Source: a virus. From it: a stretch of 36,327 nt of DNA. Position 1 is the first letter of the stretch. Each line of letters begins with the position of its first letter. Positions 6,218 to 13,228 of this stretch are shown one piece after another. The position numbers and the translations under genes were made by a program. A model generated the notes under the pieces. That model ran no database searches. It saw only the letters and a list, made by a program, of their open reading frames with translations, and was not told the DNA's origin. The stretch lies in IMG/VR virus record IMGVR_UViG_3300042332_000744, positions 1-36,327 of that record. The stretch is one strand, 5' to 3'.

Positions 6218-6307
6218 TTAGTTGCCAGCGAGGGCGGAAAGGAGGAGAAGCATGGTAAACAGGAAGCAAAGGGCGAGGTAGCCTAGGACACGCAAAAGGG
6301 GTTTCAC
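6218..6307 (-). CDS. Transmembrane microprotein, 29 aa
   Basis: The GTG start (6307-6305) overlaps the stop of the preceding gene as GTGA, the same coupling used elsewhere in this operon. The product has two basic residues (K2, R6) and then an almost uninterrupted hydrophobic stretch (LGYLALCFLFTMLLLLSALAG) ending at TAA 6218. It would span a membrane once. The terminator follows directly. Its coupling and position argue that it is real, but length makes chance possible. No function is known; see also the 35-residue membrane peptide at 7519. Confidence 0.55.
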   Translation of the reverse strand: MKPLLRVLGYLALCFLFTMLLLLSALAGN

Positions 6308-6567
6308 TTAAGCTTCCTTCCATCGATGACCTCGAGGCGCAATCCAAGCGGGCCAAGTTTGCTTTCGATGACAGGGCGCACACGGTCGGAGCATTCAGAG
6401 CAAAACACTTTGATTGAGGCGCATTTGTCGCCCTTCCAAGCGGAAAGTTCAACGGCGCGACGCCAGTCTAGAATCACACCGCACTCGGGGTGTGAGCAGA
6501 ATATGGCCCGACCGACCGCGAACTTGAAGGCGTCGCGCTCAATTGTCTCTTTCATTAAATCGATCAC
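6304..6567 (-). CDS. Zinc-finger-like small protein, about 87 aa
   Basis: The start is GTG 6567, overlapping the previous stop as GTGA, or ATG 6555. The product has CSHPECG, a GVILDWRRAVEL segment, then FCSECSD: two Cys pairs about 30 residues apart, as in small treble-clef or zinc-ribbon folds. Similar C-x2-5-C, ILDxRRAV, CxxC proteins occur as unknowns in phages (from memory). It sits directly after the 235-residue protein. No catalytic motif. Confidence 0.65.
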   Translation of the reverse strand: MIDLMKETIERDAFKFAVGRAIFCSHPECGVILDWRRAVELSAWKGDKCASIKVFCSECSDRVRPVIESKLGPLGLRLEVIDGRKLK

Positions 6568-7271
6568 AGGACACCCCCCTTCATGAAGTGACCAGCACCC
6601 TTCCCGTGAACAGGAATATGGATCGCTTGAATCCCACCCCGAGCGCCCGCACAGGCTAGGCAATCGGCACAGGGTGTCCCGAATCGATCACTGGCGCATA
6701 GCGTCTCCACGGTATGATGATCGGTGTCGGGAGTGACACGAAAAGTTGACCAACCCATGGAACGAGCGATCACAAGCTCAGCGGTAGTGTCCACGCTGGC
6801 CATAAGGATGGAACGCCAACCCTGCAAACTAGGCTTGCGCCACTGGTGGGTATACCCCGTGTGACCACTAGCAACGCCGGCGATTGCAAGGGCGAGGCTC
6901 AACGGTAGGTGGGTGGGATCGCCGTATGCGCCGAAGCGAACCTTGCGGCCCGCGAAGCAATCCATGAATTGAAGCGTAGGGTATCGGCCCGCTTTCCATG
7001 CTTTCCAAATGCCCAAAGGCGCTTGGCCCTGATTGACGTAGCAGGTTCGCTCAACCCCATACACCCCGTTTTCTTCGTGGCCACGGTGTCGGCAATTGCC
7101 GCAGATAATGCGGTCCAAGCCGGTTTTAATCGCGGTCACGGGGTCTTCCGCTTTGCAGAGAATCCAAATTTGGATCATGTCGCCGGTTTTCCGGTTGTCG
7201 GAAGGGGTGGAGAATCCCGTCGCGATGACAACCCGCAGGGTGTCCTCGTGGATGATGTAACCGTTGCTCAC
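6564..7271 (-). CDS. Conserved-looking Cys-rich phage protein of unknown function, 235 aa
   Basis: The segments look strongly constrained: CGNCRHRG (about 70-77), CYVNQGQAP (about 91-99), VRFGAYGDPTHLPL (about 126-139), GYTHQWR (about 154-160), SMGWSTFRV (about 185-193), then an ASDRFG segment with CADCLACAG, and a closing HGKGAGHF. Seven or more Cys residues in pairs suggest one or two metal sites. I recall similar GYTHQW and C-x2-C-x2-C proteins in other phages and bacteria, always uncharacterised. The order of conserved Gly/Asp/His/Cys suggests an enzyme, perhaps metal-dependent. Start ATG 7271 overlaps the previous stop as ATGA. It is the largest gene of the operon and probably its functional core. 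Confidence 0.7.
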   Translation of the reverse strand: MSNGYIIHEDTLRVVIATGFSTPSDNRKTGDMIQIWILCKAEDPVTAIKTGLDRIICGNCRHRGHEENGVYGVERTCYVNQGQAPLGIWKAWKAGRYPTLQFMDCFAGRKVRFGAYGDPTHLPLSLALAIAGVASGHTGYTHQWRKPSLQGWRSILMASVDTTAELVIARSMGWSTFRVTPDTDHHTVETLCASDRFGTPCADCLACAGARGGIQAIHIPVHGKGAGHFMKGGVL

Positions 7272-7522
7272 AGAGAACCTCCGTGGATCACAGTGAACCG
7301 GAAGTTATGGCCCGTCGTTTCGTTGTGGCCCGACGGGTACCCGATGAAAGCAGCGAATTCGACAATTGAGAGGTTCCTAGTGTAAGAGTCCTCAACGAGG
7401 GTTCGGACTAGTCCCCGACGCCCGAAGGCCCGACGTGCGGCCCGTTTCGCGAATATTTGAGCGGCAGAGTGGATTCCTTCGGCACGAACCGAGCGGTACC
7501 CATTGCAACGAAAGAGAGTCAA
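7268..7522 (-). CDS. Conserved-looking small partner protein, 84 aa
   Basis: A TTG start at 7522 overlaps the stop of the upstream microprotein gene as TTGA, and no better start is present, so TTG is likely used. The product has YRSVRAEGIHSAAQIFAKRA, a basic RRAFGRRG stretch and a C-terminal AAFIGYPSGHNETTGHNF. The pattern looks conserved but I cannot name it. The strict coupling to the 235-residue protein suggests that the two work together. Confidence 0.65.
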   Translation of the reverse strand: MTLFRCNGYRSVRAEGIHSAAQIFAKRAARRAFGRRGLVRTLVEDSYTRNLSIVEFAAFIGYPSGHNETTGHNFRFTVIHGGSL

Positions 7523-7626
7523 TTGGCACCTCCAATCGATTCAAGGATCCCGACGAGGATCATGAGGAGGAGGAAGCCCAAAGCCGCGAGAGGGCCTTGG
7601 AGTTTGGAGGGAATGCGTAGTTTCAT
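7519..7626 (-). CDS. Transmembrane microprotein, 35 aa
   Basis: From ATG 7626 the frame encodes a basic start (MKLRIPSKLQG) and one hydrophobic segment (LAALGFLLLMILVGILESI), ending in TGA 7519-7521 inside TTGA, which overlaps the TTG start of the next gene. The positive-inside pattern predicts an inner-membrane anchor with the N-terminus in the cytoplasm. It is short, but the overlap with the next start supports it. The function is unknown. Confidence 0.55.
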   Translation of the reverse strand: MKLRIPSKLQGPLAALGFLLLMILVGILESIGGAN

Positions 7627-7698
7627 TGGTTGTAGTGACTGGCCACAATGACCAGACCAGATGACACCGTTTCCGATGCCATCGGATCCGATCACTGA

Positions 7699-7935
7699 CT
7701 AGGCTTCAACGTCAACGGTCGCGCAGGCGTCACACCATTGTCCGCACTGCGTCAAACGACGCAGTGGGAACCGGTTGCCGCACTCCCTGCAATCGCAGTG
7801 GATTTCAGAAATCCAACTGTCCTTACCACTGGCTAATCGTGCGATTGCTGCGGGAATCAAGCGCCCATCCGATAGGGAAACAAACCGCTCTCCGTGCTCG
7901 TTTCTGAGTAGCTTATACAAGGGTTTTGCATTCAT
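7699..7935 (-). CDS. Zinc-ribbon-like small protein, 78 aa
   Basis: The N-terminal half (LYKLLRNEHGERFVSLSDGR) is beta/helical. The C-terminal half holds CDCRECG and CGQWCDAC, a four- to six-Cys zinc-ribbon arrangement. ATG 7935 is the first gene of the minus-strand operon and faces the terminase small subunit promoter region divergently. About 70 bases separate it from the next gene (7626) and hold nothing I can recognise. Function unknown; a nucleic-acid-binding or regulatory role is possible. Confidence 0.6.
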   Translation of the reverse strand: MNAKPLYKLLRNEHGERFVSLSDGRLIPAAIARLASGKDSWISEIHCDCRECGNRFPLRRLTQCGQWCDACATVDVEA

Positions 7936-8005
7936 TGCGGAGACAGAATGGCATCCAAAATGGATCCCGTAAAGAAAAATTATTTAGCCACCAGGGAAAA
8001 GGGCA

Positions 8006-8020
8006 GGACATCGCATGTCC
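8006..8020. promoter_or_regulatory. Operator-like inverted repeat GGACAT-N3-ATGTCC
   Basis: A perfect dyad with CGC as spacer lies in the divergent region between the Cys-rich minus operon (starts 7935) and the terminase small subunit (starts 8089). Nearby AT-rich DNA (AAATTATTTA, 7977-7986) could hold promoter -10 elements for either direction. It matches the sites at 6025 and 6069. Confidence 0.55.
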
Positions 8021-8088
8021 AATGCGACGGTTCGCGACATTGTCGAAACCGTGTTGAAATGGCACACTTTGTGGGGCAAAGTGGGGGA

Positions 8089-8529
8089 ATGGCGAAGGGT
8101 AAGACATTGGACGTCCAAGTGGTTAACCAGGAAGGAAGGAAGGGGAAGGGGACTCAGGGGAGGAAGATTGGGAGGCCCCTCAAAATCCTTTCTACTGACG
8201 TGACAAAAAAAGCGATTGAAGCGGCCCGGCTTGGGATACCGCTTGAACGCATCGCGATTGGTTGTGGGTTCTGGAACAACGGAGCGGGGTGGCAATCGTA
8301 CCTAGCAAGGAATCCGGCATTTGCTGCTGAACTAGAACAAGCGCGATTTGAGGGGGAACTGGACCTTACCTCGGTTGTTCGCCAATGCGGCAACGGCTGG
8401 CAAGGAAGCGCATGGTTATTGGAGCGTACCCGCGGCTACGTTGCCCGCGCTCAATTGGATCACACTACCAAAGGAAAGGAATTATCTATAAGCGGCTCAC
8501 TCCTAGGCGCATTCGGTGGTGGAAAGTAA
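8089..8529 (+). CDS. Terminase small subunit-like protein, 146 aa
   Basis: Small terminase subunits recognise phage DNA and present it to the large subunit. The residues RKIGRPLKILSTDV are followed by an HTH-like segment (AARLGIPLERIAIGCGFWNN), a YLARNPAFAAELEQAR helix and a C-terminal GSAWLLERT segment, an order typical of this family. ATG 8089 is preferred over ATG 8059 and ATG 7948, because the upstream codons give poor sequence and span an operator-like repeat. It lies just before the large subunit, with a repeat-rich 135-bp gap between them. Confidence 0.7.
   Translation: MAKGKTLDVQVVNQEGRKGKGTQGRKIGRPLKILSTDVTKKAIEAARLGIPLERIAIGCGFWNNGAGWQSYLARNPAFAAELEQARFEGELDLTSVVRQCGNGWQGSAWLLERTRGYVARAQLDHTTKGKELSISGSLLGAFGGGK
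8102..8116. promoter_or_regulatory. Imperfect operator-like site AGACAT-N3-ACGTCC
   Basis: It keeps the TGG spacer of the perfect site at 6069 and most of the half-site bases. It lies in the first codons of the small terminase gene, 96 bp from the site at 8006. It is the weakest of the four copies and may be a coincidence. Confidence 0.3.
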
Positions 8530-8530
8530 T

Positions 8531-8574
8531 GCAATAGCAATAGCAATAGGTAGTAGGATAGCGTAGTAGGATAG
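8531..8574. repeat. Tandem repeats GCAATA x3 and GTAGTAGGATAG x2
   Basis: Three perfect GCAATA units (8531-8548) are followed by two perfect 12-bp copies of GTAGTAGGATAG (8550-8561 and 8563-8574) one base apart. They lie between the two terminase genes, where packaging recognition sites are often found. They may be binding sites for the small terminase subunit; this is inference. Confidence 0.6.
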
Positions 8575-8590
8575 GACGCAGTGATAGACG

Positions 8591-8649
8591 ACGGGGTAGG
8601 GGGGACCCCCACGAGGGGGGTGGGGTGATACCTGATACCCCCTCCCCGT
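8591..8649. repeat. G/C-run hairpin before the large terminase gene
   Basis: ACGGGGTAGGGGG (8591-8603) pairs with CCCCCTCCCCGT (8638-8649) with a single bulged T. Inside it, CCCCC (8606-8610) pairs with GGGGG (8615-8619), and TGATACC is repeated in tandem (8626-8639). Four G-runs could also form a quadruplex on the plus strand. It could be a packaging site component or an RNA structure affecting expression of the large terminase, whose ATG is 16 bases away. Confidence 0.55.
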
Positions 8650-8664
8650 ACCCAACCCAATTTT

Positions 8665-10206
8665 ATGGCAGTCAAGCAAATTAAGCGCAAGAAATCCCCT
8701 TCACTCGGCATGGGTTCGCATATCCCTGCTTGGAAGCAGCGCAAGCTCCTGGAGGAGGCACAGCATTTGGCCAACTTCCCCAAGATGATGCTTGGGCTTC
8801 GCGATACCTATCCTTGGCAGGAGAAGGTGCTTGGCGCTCTGAACGAGAAGCACTCGAAGGTCGCTCTGAAGGCTGCGAACGGCTCTGGCAAGACGAGCAT
8901 GGTGGCGGCGTCGGCTGTCATCTGGCACATGCTCCGCTGGCCGGGGAGCTTGGTGGTGTGTACGGCTGGCGTGTATCGTCAGGTGGCGGACGCTTTGTGG
9001 CCGCATCTGCGTAAGATGATCAATGGCTTGGGTGGCGAGGAGAACGGTTTCTCGATCAAGGATGGCGAGATCCGCTATGTGTATCCGAAGGTGGTCGATG
9101 GCCAACAATTGGTGAGTCGGTGCATCGGGTTCAGCGCGAGCAACCCGGAGAAGGCTGAGGGCTGGCATGTGCAGGGTCCGAGCAATGACCTGATGTACAT
9201 TGTGGACGAGGCGAAGGCGGTGCCGGATGGGATATTTCAGTCGATGGAGCGGTGCCAGCCGACGCGGACGCTGCTGATGAGTAGCCCCGGTGGTAGCTCT
9301 GGGTACTTCTACGATGTATTCCGGCGTAACGATGGCAAGTGGCAGACCTTTACTGTTACCGCTTTCGACTGCCCGCATATCCGGAAGGAGTGGATCGATG
9401 ATCAGTTTGCGCGGTGGGGCGAGGGTCACCCGCTGGTTCGCTCGATGATCTACGCGGAGTTCATGGAGGACGACGGGAGTCTGACGGCTGTACGGACTGC
9501 CGACTGGCAGAAGGTGGTTAGTGGCCCACCCAAGGAGGAGACGGAGGGGCATCGGCTCACTGCGGGATGTGACTTCAGCGCCGGCGGCGACGAGAGCGTG
9601 ATGGTGGTGCGACAGGGGAATACGGTGAAGGGGCTGATCCGCTGGCGGGATAAAGACACGATGGCGAGTGTGGGCCGGTTCATCAGCGAGTTCCGGAAGT
9701 GGAAGCTGAAAGCTGAGGACATCTATGCGGATGTGGGTGGTATGGGTGTGGTGATGTGCGATGCGCTGAGGGCCGAAGGGTGGGATGTGCGGCGGGTGAA
9801 TTTCGGGGAGCAGGCCATTCGCAATGATCAGTTCGTGAACAAGGCGGCGGAGATGTGGATCGAGTTCGGGCGGATGGTGGAGGAGGGTAAGGTGAACTTG
9901 GGGCCGGTGGGTACTGACGAAGTATTGCTCCAGCAGTTCGTAAGTCGGAAGGTGCGGACCAATGGCAAGGGGAAGCTGACGCTGGAGGGTAAGGACGAGC
10001 TGCGAGCCCGCGGGGTGAATAGCCCGGATCGGGCGGATGCGGTGGTGCTGGCCTTCTGCGGTGGTGGGGGCAAGCGGATGGACGAGTATTTCAAGGCTCT
10101 CGGGGACGATGGGAGGAGCCTGCTGGAGCGGATGGAGGATGAGATGGGGGCGATTGAGGGGGATGGTAAAGGGTCTGCGCTTGCTGGTTGTGAGGTTGGG
10201 GGATAG
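8665..10206 (+). CDS. terL: Terminase large subunit, 513 aa
   Basis: This is the DNA-packaging motor: an N-terminal ATPase and a C-terminal RNase H-like nuclease that cuts concatemers. Walker A is NGSGKT at 72-77 (K76), followed by an adenine-motif-type VVCTAGVYRQV. Walker B is MYIVDEAK with D181 and E182, then a SSPGG coupling segment near residue 210. The nuclease acidic residues are D303 (GCDFS), D356 (YADVGG) and D455/D458 (SPDRADA). Length is normal for the family. The ATG at 8665 is directly preceded by an AT-rich TTTT. The Asp-Phe-Ser start of the nuclease is typical. Confidence 0.95.
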   Translation: MAVKQIKRKKSPSLGMGSHIPAWKQRKLLEEAQHLANFPKMMLGLRDTYPWQEKVLGALNEKHSKVALKAANGSGKTSMVAASAVIWHMLRWPGSLVVCTAGVYRQVADALWPHLRKMINGLGGEENGFSIKDGEIRYVYPKVVDGQQLVSRCIGFSASNPEKAEGWHVQGPSNDLMYIVDEAKAVPDGIFQSMERCQPTRTLLMSSPGGSSGYFYDVFRRNDGKWQTFTVTAFDCPHIRKEWIDDQFARWGEGHPLVRSMIYAEFMEDDGSLTAVRTADWQKVVSGPPKEETEGHRLTAGCDFSAGGDESVMVVRQGNTVKGLIRWRDKDTMASVGRFISEFRKWKLKAEDIYADVGGMGVVMCDALRAEGWDVRRVNFGEQAIRNDQFVNKAAEMWIEFGRMVEEGKVNLGPVGTDEVLLQQFVSRKVRTNGKGKLTLEGKDELRARGVNSPDRADAVVLAFCGGGGKRMDEYFKALGDDGRSLLERMEDEMGAIEGDGKGSALAGCEVGG

Positions 10207-10223
10207 GAAAGGGGCAGCATTTT

Positions 10224-12125
10224 ATGATGAACGACAAACAGCGGAATTCGCTGCAAGGCCAGATAGTGGAGGCTGTTGGCCAACGGAGTCCCTGGGAATT
10301 GCGACAGACTCGGTGGTATGAGCTGCGCCATCACGGGTTGCGCCGTACCAATAAGCCCTGGCCGAAGGCCGCGGATCTGCATTGGCCGCTCATCGATACG
10401 GCGATTGAGAAGCTCAAGCCGCTATTCCTACAGCAGGCGCTTGGTATGGATGTAGTGGCCAGCTTCGTTCCGATGCGCCAGCAGCTAAACGCTTACACAC
10501 GGGTGGCTGAAGATTGGTTCAATTACAAGATCCGTGATAAGACCAATTTCACCGACGAGGTGCTGAGCTGGGTCGATTACACCCTGATGAGCGGTCGCGG
10601 GGTGATGAAGTGTTTCTGGAATCCTGGCGACAAGCGGGTTGGGTTCGAGGCGGTGGACCCGATGTATTTCGTGGTGCCGGCGTACACGGTGGATTTGCAG
10701 GATGCTGACTGGGCGGTGCATGTGATGCCAATGAGCGTCAATGCGTACAAGCGGATGGCCGGCCAGTTTGGTTGGAAGGCGGATAACAAGACGATCGAGA
10801 AGATCCGTGGTAACCCGCAGGAGGATGACAATATTCCGGGCGCGGCGTCCGAGGATGATGCGAAGCAGTTGCGTGAGGGTATCACCTACACAACGAACAC
10901 GGATGGCGTGATTGTGTGGGAGGTGTATCGGAAGCGGGATGACGGGGTGTGGGAGGTTTATCTCTATAGCCCCGCGGCGGTAGATATGGATCTGCGAGAT
11001 CCCATGGAACTGCCATATGATCATGGCCAACTTCCCTTCGTGGACTTCCCATACGAGATCAAGGACAAGGGTTGGTTCAGCCCGCGGGGCGTGTGCGAGA
11101 TCCTGGCTCCGTTCGAGCTATCCATGACCTCAATGTGGAACCACAAGCATGATGCGATGACGCTGTACAACCGCCCGCTGTTCCGTGCGGAGCGGGAGTT
11201 GCCCAACTCGATCAACCTGCGGTTCCAGCCGGGGCAGATTTTGCCGTATGGTGTGGCTCCGGTGCAGATGCCGCAGCCGCCGGTGAGCTTCGATCAGGAG
11301 TTGAACCAGACGCGAGCGGTGGCGGAGAACCGGATTGGTAGTCCGGACTACGCGATGGGCAGTATGATGAGCGGAGGAACTGATCGCCGCACTGCTACTG
11401 AGATCCAGAGTATCAACGCGCAGGCCATGCAGAGCGGTGATCTGCGGGCGAGGTTGTTCCGCATGGCCCTTGGCAAGCTGTACCGGCAGGCTTGGAGCCT
11501 GTATGTGCAGTACGATAGCAAGAGTTTGCGCTACCGGTTCGCGGAGGACTCGCTCGATGCGGATCCTGTGGCGCTCCATGACCAGTACGAGCTGGAGCCG
11601 AAGGGTGGAATGGACATGGTGAGCCGTCAGATGATGGTGCAGCAGGCCATCAATCGTAAGCAGTTGTTCATGAACTCGCCCTGGGTGGATCAGGTGGAGC
11701 TGGACAAGAGCATCATGGAGCTGGATGACCCGTCTCTGATCAAGCGATTGCTCCGTGATCCTGGTCAGAAGGCGCAGGATGAGCTGGAGGACGAGACCAA
11801 GACGATCCCGACGCTGCTCGTGGGTATTCCTGTGCCGGCTAAACCGGGTCAGAACTTCGCTGGCCGTATCGGGGTGCTGATGCAGTACCTCAATGGTGCG
11901 ATCCAGCAGGGTCAGCAGTTCAGTCCGGCGGCCCAGAATGCGTTTATGGTGCGTCTGGACAGCCTGTTGCAGGGGTACGAGCAGGTGGCGACGAATGAGG
12001 CGCGGAAACTGCGGAAGGAGATCCAGAAATTCTTGGAGGGAAGCGGTTTACTGGCGGCGCAGCAGCAGCAATTGCCGGTTCCGCCCCAGCCCCAGGCTCC
12101 GCAAATGGCGCAAGCGCCGGTTTAA
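10224..12125 (+). CDS. Portal protein, 633 aa
   Basis: The portal forms the dodecameric ring at the capsid vertex through which DNA passes. The protein has an N-terminal WELRHHGLRRTNKPWP-type segment, a long alpha/beta clip-stem region, a TDRRTATEIQS motif near residue 388 (RTATE is widely conserved in portals), and a Gln/Pro-rich C-terminal tail. It directly follows the large terminase and precedes the scaffold and capsid genes, the standard order. Length is typical for podovirus portals. ATG 10224 is used; Met2 is an equivalent alternative. Confidence 0.88.
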   Translation: MMNDKQRNSLQGQIVEAVGQRSPWELRQTRWYELRHHGLRRTNKPWPKAADLHWPLIDTAIEKLKPLFLQQALGMDVVASFVPMRQQLNAYTRVAEDWFNYKIRDKTNFTDEVLSWVDYTLMSGRGVMKCFWNPGDKRVGFEAVDPMYFVVPAYTVDLQDADWAVHVMPMSVNAYKRMAGQFGWKADNKTIEKIRGNPQEDDNIPGAASEDDAKQLREGITYTTNTDGVIVWEVYRKRDDGVWEVYLYSPAAVDMDLRDPMELPYDHGQLPFVDFPYEIKDKGWFSPRGVCEILAPFELSMTSMWNHKHDAMTLYNRPLFRAERELPNSINLRFQPGQILPYGVAPVQMPQPPVSFDQELNQTRAVAENRIGSPDYAMGSMMSGGTDRRTATEIQSINAQAMQSGDLRARLFRMALGKLYRQAWSLYVQYDSKSLRYRFAEDSLDADPVALHDQYELEPKGGMDMVSRQMMVQQAINRKQLFMNSPWVDQVELDKSIMELDDPSLIKRLLRDPGQKAQDELEDETKTIPTLLVGIPVPAKPGQNFAGRIGVLMQYLNGAIQQGQQFSPAAQNAFMVRLDSLLQGYEQVATNEARKLRKEIQKFLEGSGLLAAQQQQLPVPPQPQAPQMAQAPV

Positions 12126-12131
12126 TAGATT

Positions 12132-12434
12132 ATGACCTGCAAAGATTGCCGATATCGGGCCTCTGACAGCACTTGTCGGAGGTTTCCGCCCACCAGCAGA
12201 CCCACTTGCTGGCCTACTGTCCTAGAATTCGATTGGTGCGGTGAATTTCACGCTATGAATACGATTGTTGTACAGCCTCCTCCGGTTCCGGCAGCGGTTA
12301 CTCAGCCTATTCCTCAGAATGCACCCCTGCTTGAGGAATTGGTGGAGGGTGTTGCTCCGAGGATCCGCTTTCAGAAGGGTAAGAAGCAGGAGAACATCAG
12401 CGAAATCCAGAAATCACCCCTATTCCAATCCTGA
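12132..12434 (+). CDS. Small Cys-rich protein with Pro-rich middle, 100 aa
   Basis: The N-terminus has CKDCRYR, a second Cys before RRFPP and a closing WCGEFH, a pattern shared by many small phage proteins that fold around one metal ion. Residues 40-65 are Pro-rich (QPPPVPAAV), and the end is basic. It starts 6 bases after the portal stop. An internal ATG (12255) would remove the Cys module; the Cys pattern supports the longer start. The function is unknown; a head-assembly link is suggested only by position. Confidence 0.7.
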   Translation: MTCKDCRYRASDSTCRRFPPTSRPTCWPTVLEFDWCGEFHAMNTIVVQPPPVPAAVTQPIPQNAPLLEELVEGVAPRIRFQKGKKQENISEIQKSPLFQS

Positions 12435-12435
12435 T

Positions 12436-12681
12436 ATGGCCGAGTACCAAGGGAAGAAGGTAACGCTAGGCAAGCCGTTCTACACTCCGGGCGAGGCGAA
12501 GAAGAAAGCTGTTTATGTTCGCAACCCCAAGGGGACTGTGATCAAGGTTCGCTTCGGCGATCCGAAGATGGAGATCAAGAAGGACGATCCGGAGCGCCGG
12601 AAGAGCTTCCGGGCGCGGCATAACTGCGATACGGCGAAGGATCCAACCAAACCAAGAACGTGGTCCTGCCGAGCGTGGTAA
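12436..12681 (+). CDS. Conserved phage structural-region protein, FGDP/FRARHNC family, 81 aa
   Basis: The motifs GKP, KKKAVYV, KGTVIKVRFGDPKMEI, RRKSFRARHNC and a final WSCRAW form a pattern I recognise from many phages, usually near capsid assembly genes, with no assigned biochemical role. The two Cys residues and His could bind metal. It starts at a TGATATG junction just after the previous stop, a start type repeated in this cluster. Confidence 0.75.
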   Translation: MAEYQGKKVTLGKPFYTPGEAKKKAVYVRNPKGTVIKVRFGDPKMEIKKDDPERRKSFRARHNCDTAKDPTKPRTWSCRAW

Positions 12682-12693
12682 CCTAATAACAAC

Positions 12694-12852
12694 ATGAAGA
12701 AGAAATCGAAGTTCAGCAAACTGGCAACGCAACTCAAGAAGGAGGGCGCGGATGATACGAGGGCTCTCGCGGCATACATCGGGCGCAAGAAGCTCGGTGC
12801 CGCGGAGTTCATGCGGCGGCAGGCGGCGGGTCGGAAGAAAGCTGCGAAATGA
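12694..12852 (+). CDS. Small basic protein, 52 aa
   Basis: From ATG 12694, preceded by an A/C-rich CTAATAACAAC leader, the frame encodes a strongly basic helical protein (many Lys, Arg and Ala) ending at TGA 12850-12852, which overlaps the next ATG at 12849. The central RALAAYIGRKKLGAAEFM pattern is found in small unknown phage head-region proteins. No membrane segment or Cys. Confidence 0.65.
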   Translation: MKKKSKFSKLATQLKKEGADDTRALAAYIGRKKLGAAEFMRRQAAGRKKAAK

Positions 12853-13172
12853 TCAGCTTCATCTCCAAGCTCCGAGCCGCGTGGGCTTTTACGCGGCATC
12901 AGCGATGGGTGGATCCACTTCCTTGGTCACGGGAGGATGCCACCGCGCTCAATAGCTTTTTCAAGAGCGAGACCGGAAAGAAGTTCAAGGACGCTCTCCT
13001 GAACACGGTTCTGATGCAGAACGCTTCTGCTATAACAGACCGAAACCATTTGCAATACTCCTCTGGATTTGCAATGGGTCAGGCCAGTCTTGTGAAGGTC
13101 ATCGAGATGATGGCCGACCGAGAATCAATTACGGGGCAGGAAGATGATCCGGATTCTGCCACGAATACATAG
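12849..13172 (+). CDS. Hypothetical head-region protein, 107 aa
   Basis: ATG 12849 overlaps the stop before it. The product is mostly helical with a Trp-rich start (RAAWAFTRHQRWVDPLPW), a central SFFKSETGKKFKDALL segment and an acidic end. Similar short proteins sit between portal and scaffold in podoviruses, sometimes as virion components. I do not recognise a fold. Confidence 0.6.
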   Translation: MISFISKLRAAWAFTRHQRWVDPLPWSREDATALNSFFKSETGKKFKDALLNTVLMQNASAITDRNHLQYSSGFAMGQASLVKVIEMMADRESITGQEDDPDSATNT

Positions 13173-13228
13173 GATCAAAGTTGCGGTTGCTGCGTCTGTG
13201 CGGGCCAGCAAACGAGTATAAGCACAAT

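Noticed and set aside
5811-8088. tRNA genes in non-coding gaps
   Set aside because: No cloverleaf with a TTCGA-type arm was found by eye. A tRNA scan would be decisive.
8006-8116. Short dyads as the beginning of a CRISPR-like array
   Set aside because: Only two sites in this region, unequal and without regular spacers; operator-like interpretation is better.
8701-9552. 283-residue minus-strand open frame opposite the terminase gene
   Set aside because: His/Arg/Leu-rich shadow of the terminase frame with no family resemblance.
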